Shown here: piece by piece, positions 45,638-56,919 of the stretch | Numbering within the stretch: the first letter of the stretch is position 1 | Layout of the letters: each line of letters opens with the position of its first letter | NCBI GenBank assembly: GCA_015499995.1 | Contig: JADNRV010000044.1 | Span: 186,001-250,000 of the forward strand | Source of the DNA: Flammula alnicola | Lineage: Eukaryota > Basidiomycota > Agaricomycetes > Agaricales > Strophariaceae | Direction: 5' to 3' | DNA: 64,000 bases | Notes under the pieces: model-generated | Database searches by the model: none | Told to the model about the DNA's origin: nothing | Seen by the model: only the letters and a program-made list of their open reading frames with translations | Program-made: the position numbers and the translations under genes

Positions 45638-46923
45638 ATGTCTAGCACCTCATCCCCAGAACCGGTGAGTACATATCGATGTCGACTCGCCTTCAATACA
45701 GAACCTCAAGACCGACAAAATCATCCAGGCAGTGTCGGACAGCGGAATTGATCGCATATATTCCGGCGAAACAGATGAATCACCCTTTGGCTCTAACTTG
45801 GTCACTCCTACCGATGAGGAAACGTACCCCCATCAAGGCATACACCAACGTTTCGATATTGCGAATACAATTCTTGGCTACTTTGCTTCCAAAGATGTCT
45901 CTGAAGAACCTGGGAAAACTCGCCAAATTTCTCAAAGTGATACCGCTGAAGTTCAGGATATAGATCATGCAGATGCGCTCAATGATGTTAATGAACAAGA
46001 CATAGACATGGCAAGGCCTATAGTCTCTTTTGCGAATTTTCTCTTCTCAAGTTCATTCAGGGTCCTTCTTTGCCAACCACTTTGGACTCTACCGACACAA
46101 TTGCCTCTCCGGTCCTCACTTCATCGAGCTTGGATTCAATCCTCAGACCGACAGCTGGGGTAAGCGATTTTCTAACTTCATAACGCAACTTACCTGACCG
46201 TCAATCTCAAGACCATCTATAACCTACCCAACGACCACATTATGGTTGAATCCCTTCGAATAACTCGCATGCGAGCGTAGAGGTCTATATAACCCATTCT
46301 TTATGTTCATCTTGAGTTGACTAGCCTTGACAGATACAACGAGACGAAGGAAAGCCACTGCTTGATTCAGATTCTATTCCCGTTATCAGACAACCGAACC
46401 TAGGAACCAGTTTCTGGGCCAAGGAGCTGGAACCTATGATCAGCTCTCTAACCTTCCGAGCTCTGATTTCCATTGCATTTCGACTTGTCTGCTTCTTGCC
46501 TTGGTGTGTCGCTGTTGGAGGCGCTCTCATCCTTTCTCCGGACCATTTGGAATATATCGCATTCGGCCCTGGATATATTGAACCTCAGTCTGGGATCCGC
46601 CGTTACTCTCATTGGGCTGAATATGGCTTCCAACATGTCGTCGCTTTTCTGGCGTTCATCGGCGCTGTGGTGTGGTTATTCCCCACCCTGGGTCTCTTAA
46701 TCATCGGTGGCTTGCTCGCGCAATTTTGTTGGGCATGGCACTCATTTCTCGTTGATCGCAACATTCCCTAGGCGAAGACGACAAGCAGACTGTATTTCTT
46801 TTGGCGACAAGTACTTGGCTGAATGACACGACAGTCAACGTCCGGAAGGTCGGCGACTCGTATTACTCCACCGAACGTCTGTCGAACGAAGCAAATGCAG
46901 AGTTGAATGATGGTTCGGATTAG
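45638..46923 (+). CDS. Membrane protein of unknown function; probable 1-nt frameshift near its end
   Basis: Starts MSSTSSPEP, then after a short intron a long hydrophilic region rich in D/E/S/T (AVSDSGIDRIYSGETDESP, GPSLPTTLDSTDTIASPV). A C-terminal membrane module follows: SLTFRALISIAFRLVCFLPW, then about 45 residues (SPDHLEYIAFGPGYIEPQSG), then two close segments (VVAFLAFIGAVVWLFPTLGL and LIIGGLLAQFCWAW). The frame ends at DRNIP with a TAG at 46,769-46,771. The next frame starts directly in the same bases (GEDDKQTVFLLATSTWLND) and runs 50 codons to 46,923. That suggests one missing base in CCC(C)TAGGC, and I take 46,923 as the likely original end. The middle exon joins (near 46,021-46,059 and 46,160-46,335) are less certain. 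Confidence 0.6.
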
Positions 46924-46929
46924 ACTCTT

Positions 46930-48620
46930 GCCTTTTGTTACAATTTGCGTGGCACTCGACTTCTATAATGGTTTTTTCTTCTACTACGAGTTTTGTGAAA
47001 GTATTTTTCGGACTCGAAAATGGATCCACCGCTCAAGCCCGCGCGGAAGGTGAAGGAGGCGCGGGAATTACTTACCATCAATTCGCACACAAAGAGTTGA
47101 TCAAGCTGTCACCTGTGTGGTGCCCAGTCATCCAAGTACAGTACTCCGATTATTTGTCTGTCTATCGACCTGGTCTTCTCCGCGAAAGGGTTCCAAACCC
47201 GAGTGATTTACGGTCAAAAGTCGGGTGTCATTGCTTCCCCAGTCGCTGCCAGTGAATGACCCTGGCCTTGAGTCTTCCAGCTTGGGTTTATCCTCGCCTT
47301 TCGGACAAGTTTTTTCTGCTGTCTTGCATAATTCCTGGACCACACGGGAAGCTTGAATCGTCCAATTCATTTGTAGAAAAAATACAAGAAATCGAAGTTC
47401 GCGAACGGTCTGTTTTTGACGAGTTGGATTCATCATTTGATCTGCTGTTGACCGTGCACAGTGGCAGCCCGTTTGGCCCCCGTTTTCTTATCTTGCCGAC
47501 CTCGTTGACCACGGAGGCCGTTACGGCTTCTTTAATGGCATGTCTGCCTGGGGAAACTAGGGTTGCATGAACTGAACTAGGTCAATTATGCAATTTCGAC
47601 TGCCGACCACTCTCCGCCGATCAATCCGACGACGACCACAGGAGACACCTTGTTCTCGGGTTTACACCAAGGTAATGAAGTTCATGGGAGACATCTATTT
47701 CTTTCTATTACTTCTTGGACACCTAGACCACTTCGACGTTCTTCTATCTATCAAGTGTCGTTATTGATAGTCTCAAAAACAGACCGGGTCGGGAGAGAAA
47801 CAACTTCATGGAGCGACTCCACGCTCGTCGTTTTCGGGCTATAGTCGGCATGTTTAGAAGCAGAACGAGCTCAGCCGTCTTTTTACTACATACCACACGG
47901 TCACATCAAGGACGGATTCATGTCGCATCTACCGGTTCCTCTTTACTGGCCTGATTTTTGGCCCTTTTCTATTGCTTTAACCAGGATTTTTATACCCTTC
48001 AGTAAATTGGAGCGGATACGAAGACTACACGGACCATTTCCCTGGATTGAATGGCCGATCCAGGCTTGCACCGGGACTGTGGACCGTAGCTAGCGACCCT
48101 TGACCTACATAGTTTTTGCGGTATCAGGATACCTGCCAGAATGTTGCTTAATCTCCGGCACCAAGATATTGTCAATCTAAACTTTCATCTTGATCTATCT
48201 CCCTTGGAATTCGAACTGAACTCTCCTACCCTTCATCCAGTTCACGATAACAAAAGAGCTTTCCGTCGAACGCCTTGAACTCGACTGGATTTTTGAACCA
48301 TCTCAAACCTTGGTGGCGTTCCTCAATCAGGACAATCTCGTTCGTTATGGCTTAGAGCATGATAGCGGGTTATTCTCTTGCCTGGGGTTTCAGTTTCTAA
48401 CTCGATTAACTCATAGATAGCGAGCCTGTATTTCTGTTTACAAGCGGTGGTCGCGGGAAGAGGGCTCGACTAGACAAAACACTTACGAAAACCGATCCTC
48501 GCACCCAATCCTACGAACATATCTTCTCCGGCGCAAGTTATTTGTGAGCACATAAGAATGGTGTAGAGAGTAGAGGGCTTGTTTGGTCGTGCAGAAAAGT
48601 AATTATATAGAACAAAAATC
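46930..48620 (+). pseudogene. Coding-like but broken region, family not recognised
   Basis: Several protein-like stretches follow one another on the plus strand in changing frames: a start MDPPLKPARKVKEARELL (47,022), then ESSSLGLSSPFGQVFSAVLH (about 47,270-47,330), VEKIQEIEVRERSVFDELDS and LPTSLTTEAVTASLMACLPG (to 47,567), PSFYYIPHGHIKDGFMSHLP (from about 47,885), and LNLRHQDIVNLNFHLDLSPL (about 48,150). I cannot join them with plausible introns. They read as one gene interrupted by several 1-2-nt shifts, or as a decaying gene. No function is proposed. Confidence 0.4.
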
Positions 48621-49600
48621 AGCAGTCGCAACAGTAACAATTGCTTGAGCCCTTCGGAGAAACCCCGGAAAAGTGTCCGCCCGTCATGGAGAATAACAGT
48701 AAATCAGCTTCTCGACACTCGGAGATCGCAGGCCTACTTGAAGTTTACGAATGTCTTTCACCAACGCGCGTAAATCTCGCAGAAACATGTCGAACGCCCT
48801 GATTTGTGCGAATTGTGAAGCAATGTAGTGGTTGTCAGTCGTAGAAGCCCAAAATGTAAAATTGAAATCATTTATAGGCAGAATATACGAGGTTTGAAGA
48901 TTGACGCGACGACGTTCATTAGACGGATCTTAACCATGATATTGCTCGGTGAAAGTGTTGGAAGCAGGATGAAGGCATTTCTCCGATGTCATTTTAAGGG
49001 CACTGGTATATTTGAGAACAAAAATAAATCATATGCGCCAATAGATAGTCAATGACCAGAAAACGACCACCGGTATAGATTGGGACGTGACTACGTCGTA
49101 ACTATTTCGCCGTCTATTAAGCTAGGATAACGTTTGAAGAACACGCGCTACTTTTGCCACGTTTGCCCAGGTTCACAAGACAAAACTATAGCATGAGGTG
49201 CAACGCAAGCAAAAGCGAACACGGGGAATGTCAAATACCCCGCAAATCTTGAAATCGAAGATGCAAAACCAAGAGGAAGCAATAACACCACTGGCCGTGG
49301 GCGGCAAAAGAAAACGGGAAGGGTATTCCAGCATACTGGTAACTTAAGAGCCGGGTGAACACGACGCGAGAACAGATAGTCACGTGAAGTGAACAACGGT
49401 TAAAAAGAGCCATGGAGAAAAAAGCCGGCAATAGGATGCATGGACCAGGAAAGATACTTCTACTTCGAGAGTCAGAAGACAATCGTACCGGTGCATTATA
49501 GCATCACCGAAGACGAGAGGAAGTATGAGCACGAAAAAGGAAGGTTAATAATGAGAAGAAACTTACGGAAGGCGTCTATATGGCGTCTTTCTGTTTACAG
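48621..49600. other. 1.0 kb, nothing recognised
   Basis: Only short frames, for example 48,828-49,055 plus and 49,482-49,148 minus. No domain, repeat border or RNA gene seen. Confidence 0.4.
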
Positions 49601-49823
49601 GGTGAGATGGGCGGCCTAAGGACTTGCCTCACATGATAGGCTTTTACACACGAACACGGTCGTTCGTCGGCAAGGCTGCGCCACAGTGACTACGAATAGC
49701 GGCGAGCCGAACTGTTCGTACTGCAGTATATCTGGAAAGCAGGATGCATTAGCATTCGATCAAGTTGGCAGCGTGAGTGCAAACTCTGCAGACGAAAAAG
49801 GTGCACGACAAGGTAAAAAGAGT

Positions 49824-49871
49824 TCAGAAGGAAGGCAACGGAAGTATCCACATGGGGTTTTGCGCTCTCGG
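49824..49871 (-). repeat. Dispersed repeat copy B, with 9-codon mini-frame
   Basis: Shares about 47 bp with 50,233-50,279, differing at few positions. On the minus strand both contain an ATG-initiated nonapeptide frame ending in TGA, here MWILPLPSF. Confidence 0.7.
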
Positions 49872-50232
49872 GATAATGAGTACACGGTACTCGAACATCC
49901 GTAGTTGTTTTCATCAGGTGGGGAAGGGAGAAGGCATGGAGGTAAAACAACGAAACATCCATGTCAATATCGAAGATAACAAACTACAAACTTACCGTGT
50001 ATAGGATACTACGCGGCAATAGACGAAGCACGTCCTCGAGCGGTGAGTGCACCGAGGAATGTCACCTGCCGAGGAATACGCAAACACCGACGAAAGTGTC
50101 CCCACAGTAACGACAGGTAATGCCGGTGATCGCTTCGCACTCAATGTGCTCTCGTCCGTTGATATGGCTGCAAAAAAATGTCAGCGCCTGCTTCGAGAAC
50201 ATCTCGCATCGAGGACGGGGACATAGCTGGGA

Positions 50233-50279
50233 TCAGAAGGAAGGCAACGGAAAAATCCACATGGTTTTTGCGCTCTCGG
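50233..50279 (-). repeat. Dispersed repeat copy A, with 9-codon mini-frame
   Basis: Partner of 49,824-49,871 in direct orientation, 409 bp away; its minus-strand frame reads MWIFPLPSF. Upstream flanks remain partly alignable (CGGATGT, then ACTC.ATT). Confidence 0.7.
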
Positions 50280-50573
50280 AAATCGAGTCCGTAGACTGCT
50301 TTACATCCGAAATGGTATCATCTTGAAGAAAAAATAAACAGAATGAATGGACGAAGATCACTTACCATCTTCCGAGTTGATTCCTGGTCGATCCACCAAC
50401 AGCCTGGGCGCGTGCCTCAGGCTCAGGATGGATGGTATACTTGGACTTCAAGGTAATCGATTCATCTGAGGTGTATCCATCGTGTCAATCGACAGAATAC
50501 AGCGCGAAGCGAGAGTTAGAGACGTGTCGAGAACAGCGAGTAGTGAAGGAAAAAAACTCAGTAAAACTTTTCT

Positions 50574-50585
50574 GTCACGCGTGAC
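50574..50585. promoter_or_regulatory. Palindrome GTCACGCGTGAC with a MluI-cell-cycle-box core
   Basis: Perfect 12-bp palindrome containing ACGCGT; a second GTCACG follows 5 nt later. It lies about 100 bp upstream of the Cys-rich exon fragments (-). Known: ACGCGT is bound by MBF-type factors in fungi. Any role here is inference. Confidence 0.35.
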
Positions 50586-51434
50586 TTTAGTCACGAGATT
50601 ATTCACACGGTTGGGAAACAGTGCTGCCCTTTTTTAGCAACAAAAAGTTGGCGCTCGAACATAAGTGTTCAACGTTCAACGTTCAAGGTCATGAAAAATC
50701 GTGTTCGTATGTTACCGATCTACGGATTATTAAGTGATGAGAAGATAGCCTACCGAACAAAAGCAACGAAACGAGACGAAAGTGAAAGGAATAAACAAGA
50801 CAAAAAAAAGTAACACTGAAACCGCTGCAATGAGATCTGGAAACGAATGTAAATTGACGAGACATCCTCCTAAAACCCTTACCAGCTCCCAACAGCGACG
50901 AGACCAATGATGCCAAGTCCTGCGAGAAACAAGAAAAAAAGAGGGAATGCAAAAGGCATGTACGGCGTATGTCATATGTAGGCATTGTCTGTGGTTGGGT
51001 ATCTTTGTCTGCATACGTAGCCGACATGTCCTGTCTGCGAGTACGTACAAAAAAATGCGTGGTACATACAGGAGTGCGATAGGGGCATGGAGGAGGATAT
51101 AACGAGAAGTTGGCTTCATGTGCGGGGAAGTGTAAGGTGGTGTGTGAAAGAGATATATAAATGGAACAGAAATGGGTCCAAAGGTCCGACGAATGGCGCT
51201 AGCGAGGATGCAATCGAGAGCGTAAGGTTGGACGGTGGGGTGCGGAGAGGGTGTATAAGCGGGTGCAGAAAGGGGAGTGAGGTTACAAAGATGCCAGTGT
51301 GCGTAAGTGTGGGTGATTATGTGGGTTGTGGTTTGATGCTCAAGCAATTCCGTTCGTTACTGCGTCAATGATCGACTAACCAAGAAAGTGATGCGCTGAT
51401 GATGATAGGAGTCGACTAGTATTGTCTGCAAGGT
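50586..51434. other. Intergenic, 0.85 kb
   Basis: Holds a short direct repeat GTTCAAC.GTTCAACGTTCAA near 50,668-50,685. Minus frames 51,027-50,689 and 51,347-50,730 are hydrophobic by composition but lack any recognised family or start context. Confidence 0.4.
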
Positions 51435-52323
51435 CTATAGCAGCAGCAACGTAGTCGACATCAAAATCATGACACCAGCACCCATGACACCCTTCACCCA
51501 GTGGGGCCTAGTACCTCCTGTGCACTTGAGACTGAACGCTTGCAACTGTGGTCGCAGTTGGTACATTCCGCAGCATCTGGGTCGGAGCATGTTTGGCGTG
51601 GTCGATATCTGGAATTGAGGAGCAACCGGCGACCCATCGAATTGGAACAGATGAAGCTTAAATCCCTGCGTTGGATCCTGGAATATTCTCCACTCTGGTA
51701 ATATTCTGTTTGGTTATACACTTCCACGAAGTTGGAAACGGCCGCGCATGGGTCTTGAATTTGTTGGAATCCATCGCCCATGGGTGTCATCGAGATAGAG
51801 CCGTTTGGTTCAGTATGTATGTTCCATGAACCCAGACAATCACACCAGTATGCACGTCGGCTCTGAGCCTAGATAAACAGAGAAAGGAGTAGTTAGAGAC
51901 AGGAAGTGACACAACCGCACTAACGAGACGCACCATTACTGTTGAAGCGATACCTCGAAATCTCATAAAACCCATTTTCCGAGCTAAAAGCATCCGATCA
52001 GAGCCATTAAAGAATTAAGGAGAGGGCAAAAGGCTAGACGTACAATGAATACGATTCACCAGTCGTTTTAGGGTAAGTGAAGGACATGTTCGCAGGATCC
52101 GCGAAGCCCTAGTGTACGAACAAAAAGGGGCAACCTTGTCAGACATCTCGAACCCAGACAATTACAACCGTACTCACCGAACCAGTAAGAACAGCCTTGC
52201 TCCCTGTACTCCAGGTCCGTAGATAACAGTGGCATTGTGTATCGAGTCGTAGACGATAGACTGAGCCAAAGTGATGCGCGCCAGCGATGCAAGCACCACT
52301 GTGAGAAGAGAAGTAAGAAGCAT
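51435..52323 (-). pseudogene. ROT1: ROT1-like ER chaperone gene with several 1-nt deletions
   Basis: ROT1 is an ER-membrane chaperone for glycoproteins and cell-wall beta-1,6-glucan synthesis. Signal peptide MLLTSLLTVVLASLARITLA. Then QSIVYDSIHNATVIYG and TWSTGSKAVLTGS; exon GFADPANMSFTYPKTTGESYS; exon SENGFYEISRYRFNSN; exon SEPTC, TGVIVWVHGTYILN; then ISMTPMGDGFQQIQDPCAAV and WRIFQDPTQGFKLHLFQFDG; ending in a hydrophobic tail VKGVMGAGVMILMSTTLLLL with a TAG at 51,435. Order and content match ROT1 through its length, with GT..AG introns. At four places (after IYG, PTC, ILN and EYYQ) the frame advances by one missing base. ROT1 is essential in yeast, so a genuine single-copy pseudogene would be surprising; base-calling errors or a second functional copy are the alternatives. 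Confidence 0.75.
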
Positions 52324-53103
52324 GTGTCGACGAAACACTGGAGGACGATCTAGGCTTGGTTGTTGTCGGGCAGTGAGTACGCGAGCCTTTTAAGAGGTGG
52401 TCGGAAAGAGGAAGGTTATGGCGGTGAGGAGAGGAGAGGAGGACGGTGACGAAAGGGTTGTGGTGGGAGAGCAACGAGTGGAGTTTCTGACTTTGGCCTT
52501 GTTTGGTATCACTGTCTTGTTTCGTACGCTGCTGCGCTTCAGGCCAGAATTGCAGCGAGTCGTCTTTGGGACCGCGTCAAGCGAATGCACCTCGAGAGAA
52601 AGGAATTAAGTGAGTAGTACGAAGATGAGTCGTGGAGAGCTGAGCGGATGCTAGATCGCCTCGCTTGATTCCGCGTTGTGACCCTGAGTTGACAACGTTG
52701 TCAAGGGCCCATATGGTGCTGATGTAAGCTCAAGATGGCACAAAAAACCTCAACAGAGTGCCTCTGTATTGGAGAGCAAGGAAATAAGTTCAATCTATAA
52801 AACAAGTACGTAAAATACAATTCTGAAGCAACAAGACTCCAGTCGTATGTGTGTCCGCAGGCTGTGTGATACAACGACTTGCTCGAGCAAGTCAGGATTG
52901 CATAAATACTGGGGGTCTAAGACGATCACTGCAAATGGGGAAGAAAGGAAGAAAGCGGCAGACAACCAGCAGGTCATTTGAACGGCCTGAAGGCGAAAAG
53001 GGAATACGAGGTTGAGGCGCAAGTCGTCTCATTCTGGGGCCCAAGAAAACGATGACAGAAGGGAGCAAACGAGGTACAAAATGTGCAACGTGAACTGCCT
53101 TCC
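52324..53103. other. Intergenic, 0.8 kb
   Basis: 5' flank of the ROT1-like gene and 3' flank of the proteasome gene. Frames at 52,397-52,609 and 53,022-52,795 have no recognised content. Confidence 0.45.
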
Positions 53104-54558
53104 TCAATCCTTCTTCAAATCCCTTCGGATCACGAACACCCTCTCGCCGTCAGTCGTGACAGTTAGCTCCTGGATCCCACGGATATTCTGAAGGCCTTGG
53201 AGGGCGCTACTGTTCTTTGCTAGAACAACATAGATCTCTAAACCGTCTCCAACCTATGACAAAAAAGGCCGTTAGCATGGGGCATCGCGGGGTCAATGGC
53301 ACAGGGCAAAAAGTCAAATAAACTGCGAAGGAAAATATAGCGACGTAATTTGGATAATCGAGCAATGGAGCGATGTGAATGAGGGAAAAGAACGGGGGAA
53401 ATTGAACAAAATATAACAGAACACGACTTGAAAAGAGCGGGAAAAATAGATGGTTAACGAACCTCGATATGCCGTTCTGTCGCACTCGTGAACGAATCGA
53501 TCACGAGGGGCAAGACGGTAGACAATGGCAGATGTTTGGGGAATGATGTTCCCGCGGCAGGCGTTTGGTTCTTAAAGTAGATCTGCAAAAAGAAATTGTC
53601 GGCGTCAGCGACCATAGCAAAGAGAAAGAAGGAGTATATGGATTTAGAAGGAGAGATACGGTACGAAATCGGTGAAGGATCGGATGCTGGTCTGATTGAC
53701 ATGGCACGGGAACGCCGGTTCGCGCGTCATATCCGGTTCGCCGCTGTTCAAAAGAGCCTGTACTGACCTGGTTGTCCAGGAACGGTTGTACCAGTGCTTG
53801 CGCCGCGCCTGCAGCACGGCATGCTTCGCGTTCATACGAGCCTACGGGATCAAAGGAGTAAACCGCGCCAGTTCCTAACGGAATAAAAAAGAGACGTGTT
53901 AGTATTGTGAATCGAACAAAAGTGGATAAAATAGATGAGCATATGACTTGTTTTAACCGATATGACAGCAGAATGGGCGATACATGCATGTGTAGGGAGA
54001 ATGCCAGTGTGAGACGAACATACCATCCTCTTCAATACCGCCTAGGATGTTGTAGACATAGTAAGGGAAAAAACGCCGGGCATACAACATAGTTTGTATG
54101 AGACGCGCAATAGCACGAATAGGCATGTCTTTTGCATGGGCATGTCGGTACCACTGTAGAACAGATAGATAACACGATTATCAGATGGACGGAACTGGCA
54201 GGAGCAAGGTGTGTACAGACCTCCAAACGTTGTCGCACTTTCTTCACAAACATGTTTCCGTCTGCAGCAAATCCGTTAACAGCCAGTGTGGCCTTATCTG
54301 TCCTATTATTGACCGATCGGGTGATATGCAGTGAGCAGCTTGGCCTTCGATGGTGCGTATATAGAGTGATGCTCAGACGACTTACAATCGGAAGACCTTG
54401 GGGGCATATCTTGTTTGTATGCTGTAGCCTTCACTTTGCCTGGTATCGCCGGCGATGACACTGAAGTCTGCGCCAGCAATAGCCAAGATTGTTCCTCCGT
54501 TCTCGGTGTAGGGGTTAAATGCCTGCTGAATGGGCTGCTGAGACGATGTTGAGACCAT
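53104..54558 (-). CDS. PRE7: Proteasome subunit beta type-6 (beta-6; yeast PRE7, human PSMB1 group)
   Basis: Non-catalytic beta subunit of the 20S proteasome core. N-terminal [20 protein letters not shown] and [20 protein letters not shown]; then [84 protein letters not shown], and finally [19 protein letters not shown] and [13 protein letters not shown] with the stop at 53,104. The order matches PSMB1/PRE7 throughout, including the absence of the mature Thr-1 of catalytic subunits. Start: the ATG at 54,558 ([17 protein letters not shown]) is the family-like start; a longer upstream frame adds an unrelated Ser-rich leader. Several introns here are about 100-200 nt, longer than elsewhere in the window. 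All exon joins keep frame. Confidence 0.94.
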
Positions 54559-55154
54559 ACTTGGCACACTCTTCGAGTGAGAGATAAGTGAGCACGAAAG
54601 AAGAGGCGGAGAGGGGCAAAAAAGCGTCCTGGTCGTGGAAAGCTTTGTATATAACGACGGAAGGTTTGAGTTTGAGGAAGTCAAGAGTTGAGAAAGGCCG
54701 CGTAATGACAAAGTCGCGTCCCTCCGTGGGAAAATATGATCTCAAAGATACGATCCATTTTCGGGCGAATCGTGGATCTGCGCGTTACTCCGAGCTTTTG
54801 CCCGTTTCGATATCGAATCTCTCTCGAACCGAACTTGCACTCGTCCATCTTCCGGAATTTCTTGTCATGAGGCTCTTACAGTTCAAAGATCAACATGGTC
54901 TCATCTTCCCCGACATTTGCTCTGTTCTCGAGTCCAACCTCCAGCGCACAACTCCTCTTCTGCAATTTATTTCTCTTTTTTACTGTCATAAACAACCTTT
55001 CCGATGACTCTCCGGGCCCTGGTTTCCGAAGCGCTGACAGAACCGTAGCCATACACGCGGCACCTATTTTCAGATCTAAAGCGTTTCTCTGGCGCTCCAT
55101 ATGTGTGGTTTCTCTCCTCAACGGTTCTCTGACATGACACGGACAGGCTTGCAA
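54559..55154. other. 5' flank of PRE7
   Basis: Frames on both strands (54,588-55,007 plus, 55,154-54,876 minus) do not resemble a known family and are not called. Confidence 0.4.
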
Positions 55155-55433
55155 TCATACACAATTTTCTTGCAAGCCAAAATCATCTGTTGGCAATCCC
55201 ATCCGCAGAACTTGTTTATGCGATAAACCCGTGTTGACCATCTCATGACCTGCACTTAATGTACGACTCGCGACCATGTTGAGCTCCAAATAACTAAATA
55301 GCGACAGCACCGTGGCGCTTTCGGTGCGATATCCAAACCTGGCGGACAACTCTGTCGCATCTCCCATCATGAACTCAGAAAGTCTCGGGTTGGCTATTTG
55401 AAAGGCAGCGCCATATATCTAAACGCATTTGGA
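55155..55433 (-). pseudogene. Protein-like fragment of unknown family
   Basis: A minus-strand frame beginning after a possible acceptor (TTTAG at about 55,434) reads IYGAAFQIANPRLSEF, FGYRTESATVLSLFSYLELN, MVASRTLSAGHEMVNTGLSH and GLPTDDFGLQENCV, ending at 55,155. It is more protein-like than neighbouring shadow frames. No upstream exon or domain could be assigned, so it may be a relic or a terminal exon. Confidence 0.25.
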
Positions 55434-56015
55434 CTCTGATGATATGTTTTTCTCCTTTTTGACGCCATCTTTCTGCCTCCGGTCTTGATAGATATTGGAC
55501 TTTTATCCGGCAAAGGGACCGTAGTACCTCTCGCCGATGCTTCAGTATCAAACTCCATAACTATCCAATTGCGTACCATTCCTACCAATACCTGATTCTT
55601 CCTCCGTCCTCGGAGGATCACCAAAAACTCGGCAACACATCATGTTGCCCGACTCGTGCAGAAGGAAATAAACATTTCCACTTACATGCGCTCTCAGCTC
55701 CTCACCTCGTCCGCAGTCTAGGATACAGGCTTATATTTCTCTCCATCCGTCACCTCCTCGTTTTCTCTTATTTCCCACTCCCACGGCTAGGGTACATGTG
55801 AGTCGTGATTGCCAGGAATAGCACATTACCTCTCATACGCACAGGATGACTTTCTTCTTTTCCAAAGTGTCTCCCAAAACAATCAGCCTGAATATGTGCC
55901 TTAACATCTACGTCAGGTATTTATCGCGTTTGAAAGTTTCTCAAAGCTCATTATCGTATTCTTCCTGATGCATATTTCGATGTAGATTCGCTGAATTGCA
56001 GACGTTCAATCCCTT
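55434..56015. other. Intergenic, 0.6 kb
   Basis: No confident gene. Ends at the target-site duplication of the LINE insertion. Confidence 0.4.
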
Positions 56016-56028
56016 AACGGTCTGTATC
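56016..56028. repeat. Left target-site duplication of the LINE insertion (AACGGTCTGTATC)
   Basis: The same string follows the poly(A) run at 57,195-57,207. The two leading A residues could belong to the tail, so the duplication is 11-13 bp. Confidence 0.82.
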
Positions 56029-56919
56029 AAGAGGTCAATGAGGATGTATTTGGGTAAGGAAAGGGTGCACACAGTCTACGAGGGGGAAGGTGTGGGACTC
56101 TCGCTGGGTCTTGAGCTGTTGACAAAGGAGCGGAGGGCAGTGACGAAGGTTACGATAGGAGTTGACAACCAGTCGACTATCACAGCGACGACGAAGATCA
56201 CGCCAGGCCCATCTCAATACCTCATCGACATCTTCCACGAACGCCTTGCACTGGTACAAAAGCAGCACCCAGCATTGGACCTCACGATCAGATGGACACC
56301 AGGACACGTCGATATCGCAGGGAACGAAGCAGCCGACGAGGAAGCCAAGAAAGCGGCAGAGGGTGATTCGAGCAACCGGCGTACAATCCCGGAGCCACTG
56401 CGAGGAGTCCTACCCCACAGCAAATCAGCTGTCAAACAACGCTACCGCAAAAAGCTCAACTCGCTGGCGCGCAAGGCATGGATGAAATCTACACGATATG
56501 GACGCATATCACAGATAGACAGCACCCTGCCATCGCGGGCATTCCTCAAACTCACAGCGACTCTCACACGGAAACAAACCAGCATCCTCTTCCAACTACG
56601 CTCAGGCCACGCCCCGCTGGCGAAACATCTGCATCGGTTCGGCAAGGCAGAAACACCGACATGCCCGTGCTGCAGAGAACACGAGGAGACGGTACACCAC
56701 TACCTCATCCGATGCCCAGCGCATGAGAACGCGAGACGGCAGATGATGGCAGGAGGAGGCCGGTACGGACTCGAGGCGGCACAGTTACTCTCCGAACAAA
56801 AATACCTCCCCAACCTTTTCAAATTCATCGCAACAACTGACCGCTTCCGCTCAGTTTTCGGGACGATACCAGAAGTAAACGACGAGGGCGATCCACCACC
56901 AGCCAGGGCTCAAGCATAA
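56029..56919 (+). pseudogene. LINE ORF2 fragment: RNase H domain plus CCHC zinc-binding tail
   Basis: The frame is open from the insertion border. RNase H motifs: the second catalytic acid in YEGEGVGLSLGLELL, the third in IGVDNQSTI, and the last in RWTPGHVDIAGNEAADEEAK. The first catalytic Asp is absent because of the 5' truncation. A basic linker follows, then a C-x2-C-x7-H-x4-C zinc motif (CPCCREHEETVHHYLIRC). The protein ends DEGDPPPARAQA. No internal stop is present, implying a fairly recent insertion. Upstream in-frame codons at 55,996-56,028 are host sequence, so no genuine start exists. Confidence 0.88.

Larger units (their letters stand above)
49620..50480 (-). pseudogene. Cys-rich, zinc-ribbon-like exon fragments, family not recognised
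   Basis: Minus-strand exons can be read as ITLKSKYTIHPEPEARAQAV...GGSTRNQLGR, then after an intron CHINGREHIECEAITGITCR and CRYCGDTFVGVCVFLGR, with a CxxC spacing that suggests zinc binding. Further on are VCTHAANLIEC and ILQYEQFGSPLFVVTVAQ. No single chain of exons keeps phase to a stop, and no start exon is clear. The fragments may belong to one short gene damaged by small indels, as seen for the neighbour at 51.4-52.3 kb. The intervening introns contain the repeated 47-bp motif described separately. Confidence 0.3.

Noticed and set aside
46772..46923. Independent gene starting after the TAG at 46,769
   Set aside because: No start codon; the frame continues the preceding membrane protein after a one-base shift.
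55996..56028. ATG at 55,996 as start of the RNase H protein
   Set aside because: These codons lie before the target-site duplication border and are host sequence; the element is 5'-truncated and has no own start here.
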